A DNA stretch of 16,655 bases, taken from assembly GCA_947645535.1 (NCBI GenBank), contig CANSDD010000028.1, forward strand, positions 1 to 16,655, written 5' to 3'. Positions 6,208-14,924 of this stretch are shown here, in pieces (position 1 is the first letter of the stretch; every line of letters starts with the position of its first letter). The stretch comes from an uncultured Mycoplasmatota bacterium. GTDB taxonomy: Bacteria; Bacillota_I; Bacilli_A; RF39; UBA660. The notes under the pieces were generated by a model. The model saw only the letters and a list, made by a program, of their open reading frames with translations. It had not been told where the DNA came from and searched no databases. The position numbers and the translations under genes were made by a program.

Positions 6208-9200
6208 ATGGATAAGAAAAAAATAAAAAAATTTATTATGCATAATCAAATGAATCTTTTAATTGGGGGTATTAGCATACTTGCGCTCATTATTGGCACA
6301 TTTGCTATTGGTTTTTTCAAATCATTTCTTATTATTGGAATTATTGACCTTTTACTTTTTGCACCTAATCTTATAAAGATGATTCAAAAGAAAAAAAAGA
6401 AAAAACCAAGTACAAAATCTGAAAAAAAAGAGAATCAGTCTAAACAAGCTGAACATGCACCAAAAAAGGAAAAAAATCCTAAAAAAAGCGCGAAAAAGAA
6501 AAAACGAAAAAAAATTTTTAAGTGGATACTTATTTCGCTAATTATTCTGTTTGTCTTAATTATGATTGCTGCTAGTATCTTTGTTGGATTATTCTTTAAA
6601 CAAATTGCTGATGAAGCACCAGAATTTGATCCACATAAACTAGACTTTCAAGAATCATCTGTATTCTATTTTGCTAATGGAGATGTTATTACAAAAGTCG
6701 GAGCAGAGAAAAGAGAAAAAATTACCTATGATCAATTGCCAGAAGTACTTATCAATGCAATTGTTGCAACAGAAGACTCTAGATATTTTGTTCATAATGG
6801 TTTTGACCTACCTCGTTTCTTAAAGGCCTCAGCACAACAAGTACTTGGAAAACTTGGAATTGGTTCTGGTGGAGGTGGTGGAGCTTCTACTCTTACAATG
6901 CAAGTTTCTAAAAATAATTATACAAGTACAGAAAGTGAAGGTTGGGAAGGTATCAAACGTAAATTTACGGATATTTATATGGCTATATTCCAACTTGAAA
7001 AAACTTATACAAAAGAACAAATATTAGAATTTTATATCAATGATAACTATCTTGGTGGTGGATCTTATGGAGTTGAACAAGCTAGTTTAACTTACTTTGG
7101 AAAACATGCCAAAGATCTTAATTTATCAGAAGCTGCTATGATTGCTGGATTATTTCAATCACCAGGAGGATATGACCCTTACTTATTCCCTGATGCTTGT
7201 GAATCACGTAGAAAAACAGTTCTATATTTAATGGAACGTCATGGTTATATCACTTCTGAAGAAAGAGCAATTGCTAATAAAATGACTGTTCAAAAATTAT
7301 TAAATCATTCTCGTGAATCTACTGAAGAATCTGATATCAATAATGATTACATGGGATTTATCAATACAGTAATTGCCGAGATACAAACAGATACTGGTTT
7401 AGATCCTTACTCTACTCCAATGAAAATATATACAACATTAAACAAGGAAAAACAAGATGAAATCAATAAAATTTTGACAGGAGAAACTTATAATTGGAAA
7501 AATCCTGCAGTTGATATGGGAGCTGCTTTAGTTGATACTCATACTGGTGAAATACTAGCAGTTAGTACTGGAAGACACAATATGTATAAAGCAAAAGTAT
7601 TAAATTATGCAACAATCAAACATCAAATTGGATCTACTTCTAAACCATTATTTGATTATGGTCCTGCTATTGAATATTTAAACTGGGGTACTGGAGAACC
7701 TATTGTTGATGAAAAATACAGTTATACTAACGGAGGAAATGTCAATAACTGGGACTTAAAATATATGGGAAAAATGACAATTACTGACGCACTTCGTATG
7801 TCACGTAATATTCCTGCTATAAAAACTTTCCAAAAAGTTCCTAGTTCAGAAATTCAAAGGTTTGTTACAAATTTAAATATGCACCCTGAAGCTGGTATGC
7901 ATGAAGCTCACGCAATTGGTGGTTATGCGGGAGAATCTCCTATCGATATGGCTGCTGCTTATGCCGCTTTTGCCAATGGTGGATATTATATTACCCCACA
8001 TAGTTATACAAAAATAGAACTTCGTGATACTGGAGAGGTAATAGAGAAAAAGGTTGAAAAATCAAGAGCTATGAGCGAAGAAACAGCATATATGGTTATG
8101 AGTATGTTACAGGAAACAAAAACTTATGCTTTGGGAAATTATTCTAATATTTCAGGTGTAACATTTGGAGCTAAAACTGGTACAACTAACTATCCTGATT
8201 CAGCATTTAGCCTTTATAATTTACCTAGTGGATCTGTTAATGACCTATGGGTTGTTGGAACTAGTCCTACTTATGCTCTTTCTGTATGGTATGGATATGA
8301 CAGTATTAAACCAGAAAATGTAGAAGCTGGGTACATAAATAGATATAATACAATTGAACATACAAGATTATTCCAAACACTAGGAAAAGTATTATTTGAA
8401 CAAGGAACAGGTTTCACTAGACCTAATGGGGTTGTAGAAGTATCTGTAGAAAAAGAGACTTATCCTGTTTTATTACCTAGTCCAAATACACCTGCTGATA
8501 TGATTACAACTGCACTTTATAAAAAAGGTACTGAACCAACTGAAATGTCTACTAGATTCATGCAATTGAGTGATGTTACTGATTTAAAAGGAACTGTATC
8601 TGGAAATAAAGTAACACTTAGTTGGAGTCCTATTAAGGCACCTGATGCATTTACAGAAGAAGGACTTAGAAATATGTGGCAACCATTATTTGCTACAGAA
8701 GACGCATTTGCTGAATATATTGGTGCTCAACTTGCATATAATAATTCAGTATTAGGTATTTTAGAATATCATATTTATAGAAAAAATAGTAATGGGGAGT
8801 TAACATATATAGACAAAACAAGTGATTCTAAGATTACATTTACAGATAAATCAGGTGGACGTAATACTTATGTCGTAAAAGCTAGTTATTCTATTTTCAC
8901 GACTGCTGCAAGTAACGGAACTGATGTAACTGTAACTGTTGATTCAACTGGCAATGGTGATGATGATGACGAAAAGCCAACAAAAAATATTTCAATATTA
9001 TTAAATAATGGAAATAACAATATCAAAATATCTGAGGATCATCCATTTGATGAAACTGGTTTATCTTATATTACAGTTACAGAACTCAGTAATGGTATTT
9101 TAGTAGATGTTTCTAGACAGGCAAATACAACTATTTCTCATGAAAGTTTTGATTATACTCAAATTGGAAAAACTTATTTAGTTACTCTGAAAGTATCTTA

Positions 9201-9261
9201 TAAAGATGTTTCTAAAGTAATTACATTAAATGCGACTATAGAAGAGAAAAAAGAAGGTTAA
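6208..9261 (+). CDS. ponA: Class A penicillin-binding protein (PBP1 type)
   Basis: This is a bifunctional peptidoglycan synthase, glycosyltransferase plus transpeptidase, anchored in the membrane, 1017 residues. The GT51 domain shows EDSRYFVHNG (from residue 189), GASTLTMQ (225-232) and NDNYLGGGSYGVEQASLTYF. The transpeptidase domain shows STSK (476-479, nucleophile Ser476), SRN (532-534) and KTGT (656-659), all intact. The C-terminus carries a fibronectin-III-like segment (TDLKGTVSGNKVTLSWSP, then ending near TVTVDST), a GDDDDE linker and a further beta-rich domain of about 90 residues. Unusually, two hydrophobic segments (about 17-35 and 38-56) and a long Lys-rich stretch (about 60-102) precede the usual anchor (about 104-130). 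AAGGAGAG precedes the ATG. Confidence 0.95.
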   Translation: MDKKKIKKFIMHNQMNLLIGGISILALIIGTFAIGFFKSFLIIGIIDLLLFAPNLIKMIQKKKKKKPSTKSEKKENQSKQAEHAPKKEKNPKKSAKKKKRKKIFKWILISLIILFVLIMIAASIFVGLFFKQIADEAPEFDPHKLDFQESSVFYFANGDVITKVGAEKREKITYDQLPEVLINAIVATEDSRYFVHNGFDLPRFLKASAQQVLGKLGIGSGGGGGASTLTMQVSKNNYTSTESEGWEGIKRKFTDIYMAIFQLEKTYTKEQILEFYINDNYLGGGSYGVEQASLTYFGKHAKDLNLSEAAMIAGLFQSPGGYDPYLFPDACESRRKTVLYLMERHGYITSEERAIANKMTVQKLLNHSRESTEESDINNDYMGFINTVIAEIQTDTGLDPYSTPMKIYTTLNKEKQDEINKILTGETYNWKNPAVDMGAALVDTHTGEILAVSTGRHNMYKAKVLNYATIKHQIGSTSKPLFDYGPAIEYLNWGTGEPIVDEKYSYTNGGNVNNWDLKYMGKMTITDALRMSRNIPAIKTFQKVPSSEIQRFVTNLNMHPEAGMHEAHAIGGYAGESPIDMAAAYAAFANGGYYITPHSYTKIELRDTGEVIEKKVEKSRAMSEETAYMVMSMLQETKTYALGNYSNISGVTFGAKTGTTNYPDSAFSLYNLPSGSVNDLWVVGTSPTYALSVWYGYDSIKPENVEAGYINRYNTIEHTRLFQTLGKVLFEQGTGFTRPNGVVEVSVEKETYPVLLPSPNTPADMITTALYKKGTEPTEMSTRFMQLSDVTDLKGTVSGNKVTLSWSPIKAPDAFTEEGLRNMWQPLFATEDAFAEYIGAQLAYNNSVLGILEYHIYRKNSNGELTYIDKTSDSKITFTDKSGGRNTYVVKASYSIFTTAASNGTDVTVTVDSTGNGDDDDEKPTKNISILLNNGNNNIKISEDHPFDETGLSYITVTELSNGILVDVSRQANTTISHESFDYTQIGKTYLVTLKVSYKDVSKVITLNATIEEKKEG

Positions 9262-9275
9262 TTGACCTTCTTTTT
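9247..9275. terminator. Bidirectional terminator between ponA and nth
   Basis: AAAAAGAAGGT (9248-9258) and ACCTTCTTTTT (9265-9275) form an 11-bp stem with a six-base loop TAATTG. There is an A-run on the left and a U-run on the right, so it can end transcription from both sides. The stop codons of the two convergent genes overlap (ponA TAA 9259-9261; nth TAA read from 9258-9260) at the stem-loop junction. Confidence 0.85.
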
Positions 9276-9890
9276 CATTTCTTTACAAATACATTTTAAC
9301 TTGCAATTTTCACATTCTGGCTTACTTGCTTTACAATAATATCGTCCAAATAATACAAGTTGGTGATGAAGTCTGCCTAAACTTTCTTTAGGAAATTTTT
9401 TCATTAGTTTCTTTTCTATTATTAACACATCATCATTTTCTTTTGCAATTCCAAGTCTTTTGCTAACACGGCTCACATGAGTATCAACCGCTATACAATT
9501 TTCATTATAAAGATTACTTAATACAACATTGGCTGTTTTTCTTCCTACTCCGTTTAAGGATTCTAAAAAAACTCTATCATTTGGTACAACCCCATCTGAC
9601 TCTAAAAGTAATCTTCCGGCAATTAATTTTATGTTCGCTGCTTTCTTTTGAAATGTGCCAATCGGACGAATAATATCAATTAAATCTTCTAAAGGAGCAT
9701 TTTTCAAATCTTCTAATGAAGGATATTTTTGAAATAATATCTCTGTTACCATATTTACTCTTTTATCTGTTGTCTGCGCACTTAGCATAACTGCAAGTAA
9801 TAATTCATAATCTTTGGTATAATTTAATTCACATTTAGGATTCGGAAATAATATATCCATGTATTCTCTAATCTCATTCACCATTGTCAT
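9258..9890 (-). CDS. nth: Endonuclease III
   Basis: Nth is a bifunctional DNA glycosylase/AP lyase that removes oxidised pyrimidines. The 210-residue protein has the helix-hairpin-helix LNGVGRKTAN with catalytic Lys118, the catalytic Asp136 in AVDTHVSRVS, and a complete 4Fe-4S ligand set C-x6-C-x2-C-x5-C (Cys186, 193, 196, 202). The start overlaps the end of dnaD by 17 bases and has no clear ribosome-binding site, so translation is probably coupled. ATG 9882-9884 and GTG 9879-9881 are alternative starts. dnaD-nth adjacency is conserved in Bacilli. Confidence 0.95.
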   Translation of the reverse strand: MTMVNEIREYMDILFPNPKCELNYTKDYELLLAVMLSAQTTDKRVNMVTEILFQKYPSLEDLKNAPLEDLIDIIRPIGTFQKKAANIKLIAGRLLLESDGVVPNDRVFLESLNGVGRKTANVVLSNLYNENCIAVDTHVSRVSKRLGIAKENDDVLIIEKKLMKKFPKESLGRLHHQLVLFGRYYCKASKPECENCKLKCICKEMKKKVN

Positions 9891-10527
9891 TTAACCAGTC
9901 ATAATAAAATGGAACTTTATTATTTTCCTTTCTTGTGCGAAAATTTTTCTTATCCTTTTCTACATCTACTGCTGTTTTAATTCCTTTTTTATACCATTGA
10001 TAAAGTATTCTATCAATATAACTTAAATTAGATACTCCATTATAGATTGCTTCTTTTAAGGCCAATAATACTAATTCTTCTGTATAATCTCCTTCTAACC
10101 ATGCTTTAATAATTGCATATTCCATTGGTGATAATGTTCTTCCAAATTCCTTTTCAAATGTTGTAAAAATATCTGTTGATACTTCTTTTTTTTCTTCCTC
10201 TGCTCCATTCACAACTAAATAAGCAAGTTTTTGATATAGTCCATCTAAATTGATTACTTCATCTCTCATATTACCTATTTTTTTAACCTCTAAGCTTACT
10301 AAACCTAGAGAAGTAAGAATCGCAAACTCTCCCATTACCTCTTCTAAAGTAAGCCCTAAATCGTTTCCTATTTGTTTTGGATTAAAATTCATATTTTCAG
10401 ATCCTAATAAATAGACTATCAAGACGAACTGTCTATCAGATATTTTCATATTTTTATATTGTAATAGTAATAATCTTGGAATAGAAATCGTACTACTTTT
10501 TAATATTTTCCATAAATTTTGAGTCAT
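9874..10527 (-). CDS. dnaD: DnaD replication initiation protein
   Basis: DnaD helps load the replicative helicase at oriC and during restart in Bacillota. The 217-residue protein has an N-terminal winged-helix region (about residues 5-105, including ISIPRLLLLQY and NPKQIGNDLGLTLEEVM) and a C-terminal DnaB_2 domain (about 118-187: LSPMEYAIIKAW, then LALKEAIYNGVSNLSYIDRI). This ends in the YIDRILYQW motif typical of the domain, and a basic tail follows. The ATG has TAGGAGG at about seven bases. It is transcribed from a promoter that starts inside the 3' end of cca. Confidence 0.93.
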   Translation of the reverse strand: MTQNLWKILKSSTISIPRLLLLQYKNMKISDRQFVLIVYLLGSENMNFNPKQIGNDLGLTLEEVMGEFAILTSLGLVSLEVKKIGNMRDEVINLDGLYQKLAYLVVNGAEEEKKEVSTDIFTTFEKEFGRTLSPMEYAIIKAWLEGDYTEELVLLALKEAIYNGVSNLSYIDRILYQWYKKGIKTAVDVEKDKKNFRTRKENNKVPFYYDWLNDNGE

Positions 10528-10553
10528 AGTAAGGCCTCCTAACTGTGATATTT

Positions 10554-10582
10554 ATTATACAGTAAATTATTCTTTTCGTCTA
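10554..10582 (-). promoter_or_regulatory. Promoter of dnaD-nth
   Basis: A perfect TATAAT (10554-10559) lies 17 bases from TAGACG (10577-10582, four of six -35 matches). The -35 lies inside the last codons of cca. Confidence 0.5.
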
Positions 10583-11661
10583 TTATATTTTCCTTCAATA
10601 TATTTCTTTAAAAATATTTTTAAATTTTCTAAGTTTCCTAACAAAATTTGCTCTTCTAAGTCTTCATATACTTTACTAATCATATCTTTTGATACCATTT
10701 TTTCTAATTCTTTGGAAGTAAGTGCGATTTCACTTCTATGATGAATTGGTAAATCTTGATATAACTCTAGTACAGAATTTTTACTTATTCCTTTTATTTC
10801 TGCTGCGATACTAATATAATAATGTCCATATTGATAAAGAAGAAATGGATCTAAAACTTCTTTTCCTAATATTGTTTTAATAATTTCTATGCTCTTTTTT
10901 TCTTTACTTGGAAATTCATATTTAGAAGAAAATTTTAACTGAGCCCATATTCCAAGCAACGAAGTATGAATATTTAGCTTATCTAATCTTTCTATTTCTA
11001 ATTCTTCTTCTAATTCAAATTTTTTTAGTAAGGAAATACCATATTCTGCATAATCACTTAAAAAAATTTTATTTAGCTCTTCTTTCTTTCTAAAATAAGA
11101 AAGTTCTTTTATATTTTTCTTATATTTTTTTATTGCTTTTTCTAATTCTTCGCTTAGTGTAAAATTGAAGCTAGAAGCAAAACGGATTGCCCTTAAAATG
11201 CGTATTGCATCTTCCTCTATCTTTTTGTCTGTTTCTCCAACAACTGTTATTACCTTTTTATCTATATCATCTTTTGCCTTTAATAAATCAATAAAATTTC
11301 CATTTTCATCCATACATAGTGTATTCATAATAAAATCTCTACGCATTAAATCTTCATACAGAGAATCCACATAACTAATATCTTTTGGAAAGCGATAATT
11401 CTGATAATTTTCTTCTTTTCTATAAGTTGTAATTTCAAACATACTATTTTCTTCTTTTAATATTATTTTTCCGTATTTTGAATCAGAATCATCTGCATGT
11501 GGAAATATCATTTTTAACTCTTCTGGTTTAGCATTTGTAGTAATATCATAATCATCAGTATTTTTTCCTAAATAATAATCTCTAGGGTAACCACCTACTA
11601 AATAGGCTTCATATCCTGCATTTTTAATTTTTATTAAAACTTCTCTTATTATTTCCTTCAT
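10567..11661 (-). CDS. cca: CCA tRNA nucleotidyltransferase
   Basis: This enzyme adds or repairs the 3' CCA of tRNAs without a template. The 364-residue protein is class II: GGYPRD (residues 23-28), the catalytic DYD in NTDDYDITT (Asp37 and Asp39), the RRDFIMNTL motif, and EDAIRILRAIRFASSF after it. The C-terminal half is helical and less conserved, as usual. The ATG has a GAGGGGA ribosome-binding site. It lies directly after the HU terminator with no room for a separate promoter, so transcription probably reads through from the HU gene or starts inside it. The neighbouring tRNA-Asn genes already encode CCA, so there its job would be repair. Confidence 0.95.
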   Translation of the reverse strand: MKEIIREVLIKIKNAGYEAYLVGGYPRDYYLGKNTDDYDITTNAKPEELKMIFPHADDSDSKYGKIILKEENSMFEITTYRKEENYQNYRFPKDISYVDSLYEDLMRRDFIMNTLCMDENGNFIDLLKAKDDIDKKVITVVGETDKKIEEDAIRILRAIRFASSFNFTLSEELEKAIKKYKKNIKELSYFRKKEELNKIFLSDYAEYGISLLKKFELEEELEIERLDKLNIHTSLLGIWAQLKFSSKYEFPSKEKKSIEIIKTILGKEVLDPFLLYQYGHYYISIAAEIKGISKNSVLELYQDLPIHHRSEIALTSKELEKMVSKDMISKVYEDLEEQILLGNLENLKIFLKKYIEGKYNRRKE

Positions 11662-11679
11662 TTTATCCCCTCGTTACAG

Positions 11680-11699
11680 AAAAAAAGACTTACGTCTTT
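11680..11699 (-). terminator. Terminator of the HU gene
   Basis: On the minus strand AAAGAC, loop GTAA and GTCTTT form a 6-bp stem running into seven U, two bases after the HU stop codon. The short stem may leak and allow cca expression. Confidence 0.75.
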
Positions 11700-11700
11700 C

Positions 11701-11973
11701 TTAGTTTAAAGCATCTTTTAATTTACTTCCTGCTTTAATTGTTGCAGCAACTCTTGCAGGAATTTTAACAGTTTCACCAGTTCTTGGATTACGACCTTCT
11801 TTTGCTTCTTTTTGTTTAGCTGCAAAAGTACAGAACCCAGTTAAGGTTACTTTTCCTTCATCTTTAAGTCCTTTTATTACACCATTCATCATAGCTTCTA
11901 AAGCTCTTGCTGAATCTGCTTTTGTTAATCCAGTTTCTTCTGCAATAAAATTGATTAAATCTGTTTTTGTCAT
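11701..11973 (-). CDS. hup: DNA-binding protein HU
   Basis: HU is the histone-like dimer that bends and compacts DNA. The 90-residue length is standard, and the family signature GRNPRTGETVKIPA sits in the DNA-binding arm. The N-terminus MTKTDLINFIAEETGLTK is typical. The ATG is preceded by GGGAGGT, a strong ribosome-binding site suited to an abundant protein. It has its own promoter (12027-12055) and a terminator just after the stop. Confidence 0.97.
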   Translation of the reverse strand: MTKTDLINFIAEETGLTKADSARALEAMMNGVIKGLKDEGKVTLTGFCTFAAKQKEAKEGRNPRTGETVKIPARVAATIKAGSKLKDALN

Positions 11974-12026
11974 TGTTTTACCTCCCTAATAGTGTTAATT
12001 TAATAAGCTATTTTGCTTACAATCTA

Positions 12027-12055
12027 AGAATACCATCTTTTACTTATAAAATCAA
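12027..12055 (-). promoter_or_regulatory. Promoter of hup
   Basis: TTGATT (12050-12055), 17-base spacer, and TATTCT (12027-12032) preceded by TGG, giving an extended -10. The untranslated leader would be about 45 bases. Confidence 0.7.
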
Positions 12056-12105
12056 TAACTTTCTTTTATTTTTAATGATTTTTTATTATTTTCTATTTAT
12101 TATTA

Positions 12106-13212
12106 CTATATTGTTTGTAATAAAATACGAAGTATTATAAAAAATAAACTTCCACTTAAAGCTCCTACTAAAAAAGCTAGCATAAGACTATCTACAAAGG
12201 CGGCCATTTTATCATTTTTATATACTTTTTGTTTTGGTTTTTCTACTAATTTTATTTCTTGTTCTTGTCTTTTTCTATCTTTAAGTTCTTCTAATGATAA
12301 TAAAATCATCATAATTTGCTGGGGATTTTTTCCATGAATTGTTAAATAATCTACAATTTCTTCTTCAGTCATACCATTTGTGATTTGTTCTAATTCCTCT
12401 ATAGAATAGCCTGATACTTCATTTGATTCTTCTATTTTATCTTCCATAAATAGCGGTACTTCTTCTCTCACATTTTCTTCTGCATTATTACTATTTTCAC
12501 TTGTCCCATATCCCATTTCTTCTAATTGTTTCAATTCATATTTTCCATCTCTTTTAACAACTTCTACTGTAAAACCTGGATTAGCTTTCACTACAAAGAT
12601 ATTTTCATTTGGAGAGGCTAGTACTTGATAGTTTGGAAAATGCATTTCTACAAATTGTAATCTTGCTTTTGTTTCTATATCATATTTATCTTGATTTGTA
12701 AAAGTTATATTTTCTAAAGATACTTCAATATAATCTTTTAACAATTCTTTAAATGCTTCTTCAGCATTTTGACTTCCGTCTATATTGTTAATTGATTTTA
12801 ATCTTTGTACATCTTCAAATATTTGTTTTGTATCTTTTGTATTTCTATTTTCAATAATTTGGACTCTTCCATCACCATATGTAATTTTAATATATGTTTT
12901 TCCATCTCTAGTAAAATCAGTTACATCTTTCATATTAAGTGCATGTTTTACTTCTTCTTCTGTTTTTTCAGTCACTTGCTCTAAATTCTTTACCCTAATA
13001 TGATATTTGGTTAAAAAACCTTCTAATTTATTCTTATCTCCTTTAAAAAGAATGGTTATTTCCCTTGTTAAAGAAGATGCTTCAACATTACTATCTACTA
13101 CACTCTTTTTGATTTGTTCAATCATACCTTCATCTAAATCATTTGGATAAACTGCTTTTAAATGATCAATTAAATTTTCTACTTGATATTTTTCAAATAC
13201 ATCTAATGCCAT
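12106..13212 (-). CDS. Uncharacterised tail-anchored protein
   Basis: This 368-residue protein is of a family I do not recognise. Most of it is soluble and charged, with a compact-looking segment (ITYGDGRVQIIENRN) and another (FPNYQVLASPNENIFVVKAN). An acidic, Asn-rich linker follows, then a helical region (IEELEQITNGMTEEEIVDYL). A basic stretch (KPKQKVYKNDK) leads to one strongly hydrophobic segment at the extreme C-terminus (about the last 30 residues). This suggests a cytoplasmic protein with a tail anchor. I start at ATG 13210-13212, preceded by GAGGGTGAT. The frame is open 13 codons further upstream to a TTG, but that stretch overlaps the -10 of the promoter at 13238-13266. It lies between asnS and the HU gene; the context gives no clear role. 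Confidence 0.8.
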   Translation of the reverse strand: MALDVFEKYQVENLIDHLKAVYPNDLDEGMIEQIKKSVVDSNVEASSLTREITILFKGDKNKLEGFLTKYHIRVKNLEQVTEKTEEEVKHALNMKDVTDFTRDGKTYIKITYGDGRVQIIENRNTKDTKQIFEDVQRLKSINNIDGSQNAEEAFKELLKDYIEVSLENITFTNQDKYDIETKARLQFVEMHFPNYQVLASPNENIFVVKANPGFTVEVVKRDGKYELKQLEEMGYGTSENSNNAEENVREEVPLFMEDKIEESNEVSGYSIEELEQITNGMTEEEIVDYLTIHGKNPQQIMMILLSLEELKDRKRQEQEIKLVEKPKQKVYKNDKMAAFVDSLMLAFLVGALSGSLFFIILRILLQTI

Positions 13213-13237
13213 TATATCACCCTCTATTCTACTTTTA

Positions 13238-13266
13238 AGTATAGCATTCAAAGAAAAATTTGTAAA
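13238..13266 (-). promoter_or_regulatory. Promoter of the tail-anchored protein gene
   Basis: TTTACA (13261-13266), exactly 17 bases, then TATACT (13238-13243). The -10 overlaps the upstream TTG-initiated extension of the reading frame, which argues for the start at 13212. Confidence 0.7.
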
Positions 13267-13443
13267 TGAGTTTATTGTATTTAACTATGTATTTTATTTG
13301 ACTATAATGCTCGCTCACTTCTTTAAAGTAGGAACGTTTCTTGCTGCTACATATGCACTTTATCAAAAGTCAAAAGTAAAAATTAAATGTAACTTAAAAA
13401 TTATTTCAATTGTCTTTCTTATCTAATTACAAAAATAATATAC

Positions 13444-13482
13444 AAAAACAGTTTACATTTATCATTCATGTAAACAGTTTTT
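13444..13482 (-). terminator. Terminator of asnS
   Basis: AAAAAC/GTTTTT and GTTTACAT/ATGTAAAC arms form a 14-bp stem with one internal A-A mismatch and a nine-base loop, eight bases after the asnS stop. U-runs on both strands could make it bidirectional, but only asnS clearly needs it. Confidence 0.75.
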
Positions 13483-13489
13483 ATATTTA

Positions 13490-14860
13490 TTAAAATTCAC
13501 AATTTTTAGGTGTTCTTGGATAAGGGATTACATCTCGAATATTATCTACTCCAGTTAAGTAAATAAGTAATCTTTCAAATCCCATTCCAAATCCAGAATG
13601 TACACAACCACCATATCTTCTTAGGTTCAAATACCAGTCTAAACCTTCTTCACTGACATTTAATTCTTTCATTCTTCTCTTTAATTTATCATAATCTTCT
13701 TCTCTTTGAGATCCACCCATAAGTTCTCCAGCTCCAGGTACTTCTAAGTCTACTGCTGCAACTGTTTCTCCATCTTCATTTTGCTTCATATAAAAAGCTT
13801 TGATACCTTTAGGCCAGTTTTTTATAAATACTGGTCCATTAAAATATTCTGTAATATATTTTTCATGTTCCTTAGCAATGTCTTCTCCATATTCAGGATT
13901 AAATTCCCATTTTATATCTGCCTCTTTTAATATTTTAATAACATCTTTATGATCAATACGAGTAAAATGACTATTTACTAATTTATTTAATTTTTCTATT
14001 AAACCATTTTCTACAAATTTATCAAAAAATTCCATTTCATCTTTACAATTATCTAATACATATTTTACAACATATTTAAGCATACTTTCCATAATGTCCA
14101 TATCTTCATTTAAATCACAGAAAGCAATTTCTGGTTCTATCATCCAAAATTCTGATGCGTGTGTTTTCGTATTAGAGTTTTCTGCTCTAAATGTTGGTCC
14201 AAATGTATATGTTTTTTTGTAGGCTAAAGCAAACGTTTCTGCTTGAAGTTGCCCACTTACTGTTAAAGCCGCTTGTTTTCCAAAAAAATCTTTACTATAG
14301 TCTAATTTACCAGATTTAATAGCTTTCTCTAAATCCAATGTCGTTAACTGAAACATTTCTCCTGCTCCTTCACAATCACTTGCTGTAATAATTGGTGCAT
14401 GAAAGTATACATATCCATTATCTTGAAAGTATTTATGAATCGCATATGCAGCTACACTTCTAACTCTAAATATGGCACTAAATAAATTTGTTCTTGGTCT
14501 TAAATAGGCTACTTCTCTTAAAAATTCTTTCGTATGTCTTTTTGGCTGAATTGGATAATCTTCTGGACAATCTCCTTCTTTTTTTATTGTTTTTAACTTT
14601 ATTTCAAAATCTTGTTTTCCACTTGATTCTACTACTATTCCAGTTACTGTTACAGCTGTACCAACTAAATATTTTGTTATTTCTTCAAAATTTTCTAATT
14701 TATTATCATATACAATTTGTACTCCTTTAAAACAAGTTCCATCAGAAAAATCTAAAAAACCAAATTCTTTTTGTTTTCTATGGTTTTTAATCCAACCTTG
14801 AAGGGTTACTTCTTTGTTTTTATACTCTTCTAAATGTTCATATAATTCTTTTACATCCAT
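13490..14860 (-). CDS. asnS: Asparaginyl-tRNA synthetase
   Basis: AsnRS is a class IIb aminoacyl-tRNA synthetase that charges tRNA-Asn directly. The 456-residue protein has an N-terminal OB-fold anticodon-binding domain (VTLQGWIKNHRKQKEFGFLD), motif 2 (TFRAENSNTKTHASEFWMIE), the LEVPGAGELMGGSQREEDYD block and motif 3 (GGCVHSGFGMGFERLLIYLT). The C-terminus is the AsnRS-type RDVIPYPRTPKNCEF. The ATG has AAAGGAGAG upstream. Upstream in order are a terminator hairpin, two tRNA-Asn genes and an Asn T-box, so it appears to belong to that unit. Transcripts must read through the hairpin or start at a promoter I cannot see. Confidence 0.97.
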   Translation of the reverse strand: MDVKELYEHLEEYKNKEVTLQGWIKNHRKQKEFGFLDFSDGTCFKGVQIVYDNKLENFEEITKYLVGTAVTVTGIVVESSGKQDFEIKLKTIKKEGDCPEDYPIQPKRHTKEFLREVAYLRPRTNLFSAIFRVRSVAAYAIHKYFQDNGYVYFHAPIITASDCEGAGEMFQLTTLDLEKAIKSGKLDYSKDFFGKQAALTVSGQLQAETFALAYKKTYTFGPTFRAENSNTKTHASEFWMIEPEIAFCDLNEDMDIMESMLKYVVKYVLDNCKDEMEFFDKFVENGLIEKLNKLVNSHFTRIDHKDVIKILKEADIKWEFNPEYGEDIAKEHEKYITEYFNGPVFIKNWPKGIKAFYMKQNEDGETVAAVDLEVPGAGELMGGSQREEDYDKLKRRMKELNVSEEGLDWYLNLRRYGGCVHSGFGMGFERLLIYLTGVDNIRDVIPYPRTPKNCEF

Positions 14861-14884
14861 TATTCATCTCTCCTTTATAATATG

Positions 14885-14909
14885 AAAAAAGCCCTATATT
14901 ATAGGACTT
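14885..14909 (-). terminator. Hairpin with U-tract between tRNA-Asn and asnS
   Basis: On the minus strand AAGTCCTAT, loop AAT and ATAGGGCTT form a 9-bp stem with one G-U pair, followed by U residues. It looks like a functional intrinsic terminator closing the tRNA transcript 25 bases upstream of the asnS start codon. Read-through would supply asnS. Confidence 0.7.
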
Positions 14910-14924
14910 ATTTACTATCAAAAC

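Noticed and set aside
6829..7027. Two short overlapping ORFs inside ponA
   Set aside because: Both lie within the GT51 domain coding region in other frames and have no signals of their own.
13213..13251. TTG-initiated N-terminal extension of the tail-anchored protein
   Set aside because: It overlaps the -10 hexamer at 13238-13243, and a much better ribosome-binding site precedes ATG 13212.
13307..13426. 39-codon plus-strand ORF as a gene
   Set aside because: No ribosome-binding site, and the ATG overlaps a TATAAT-like sequence, so it is listed only as a possible remnant.
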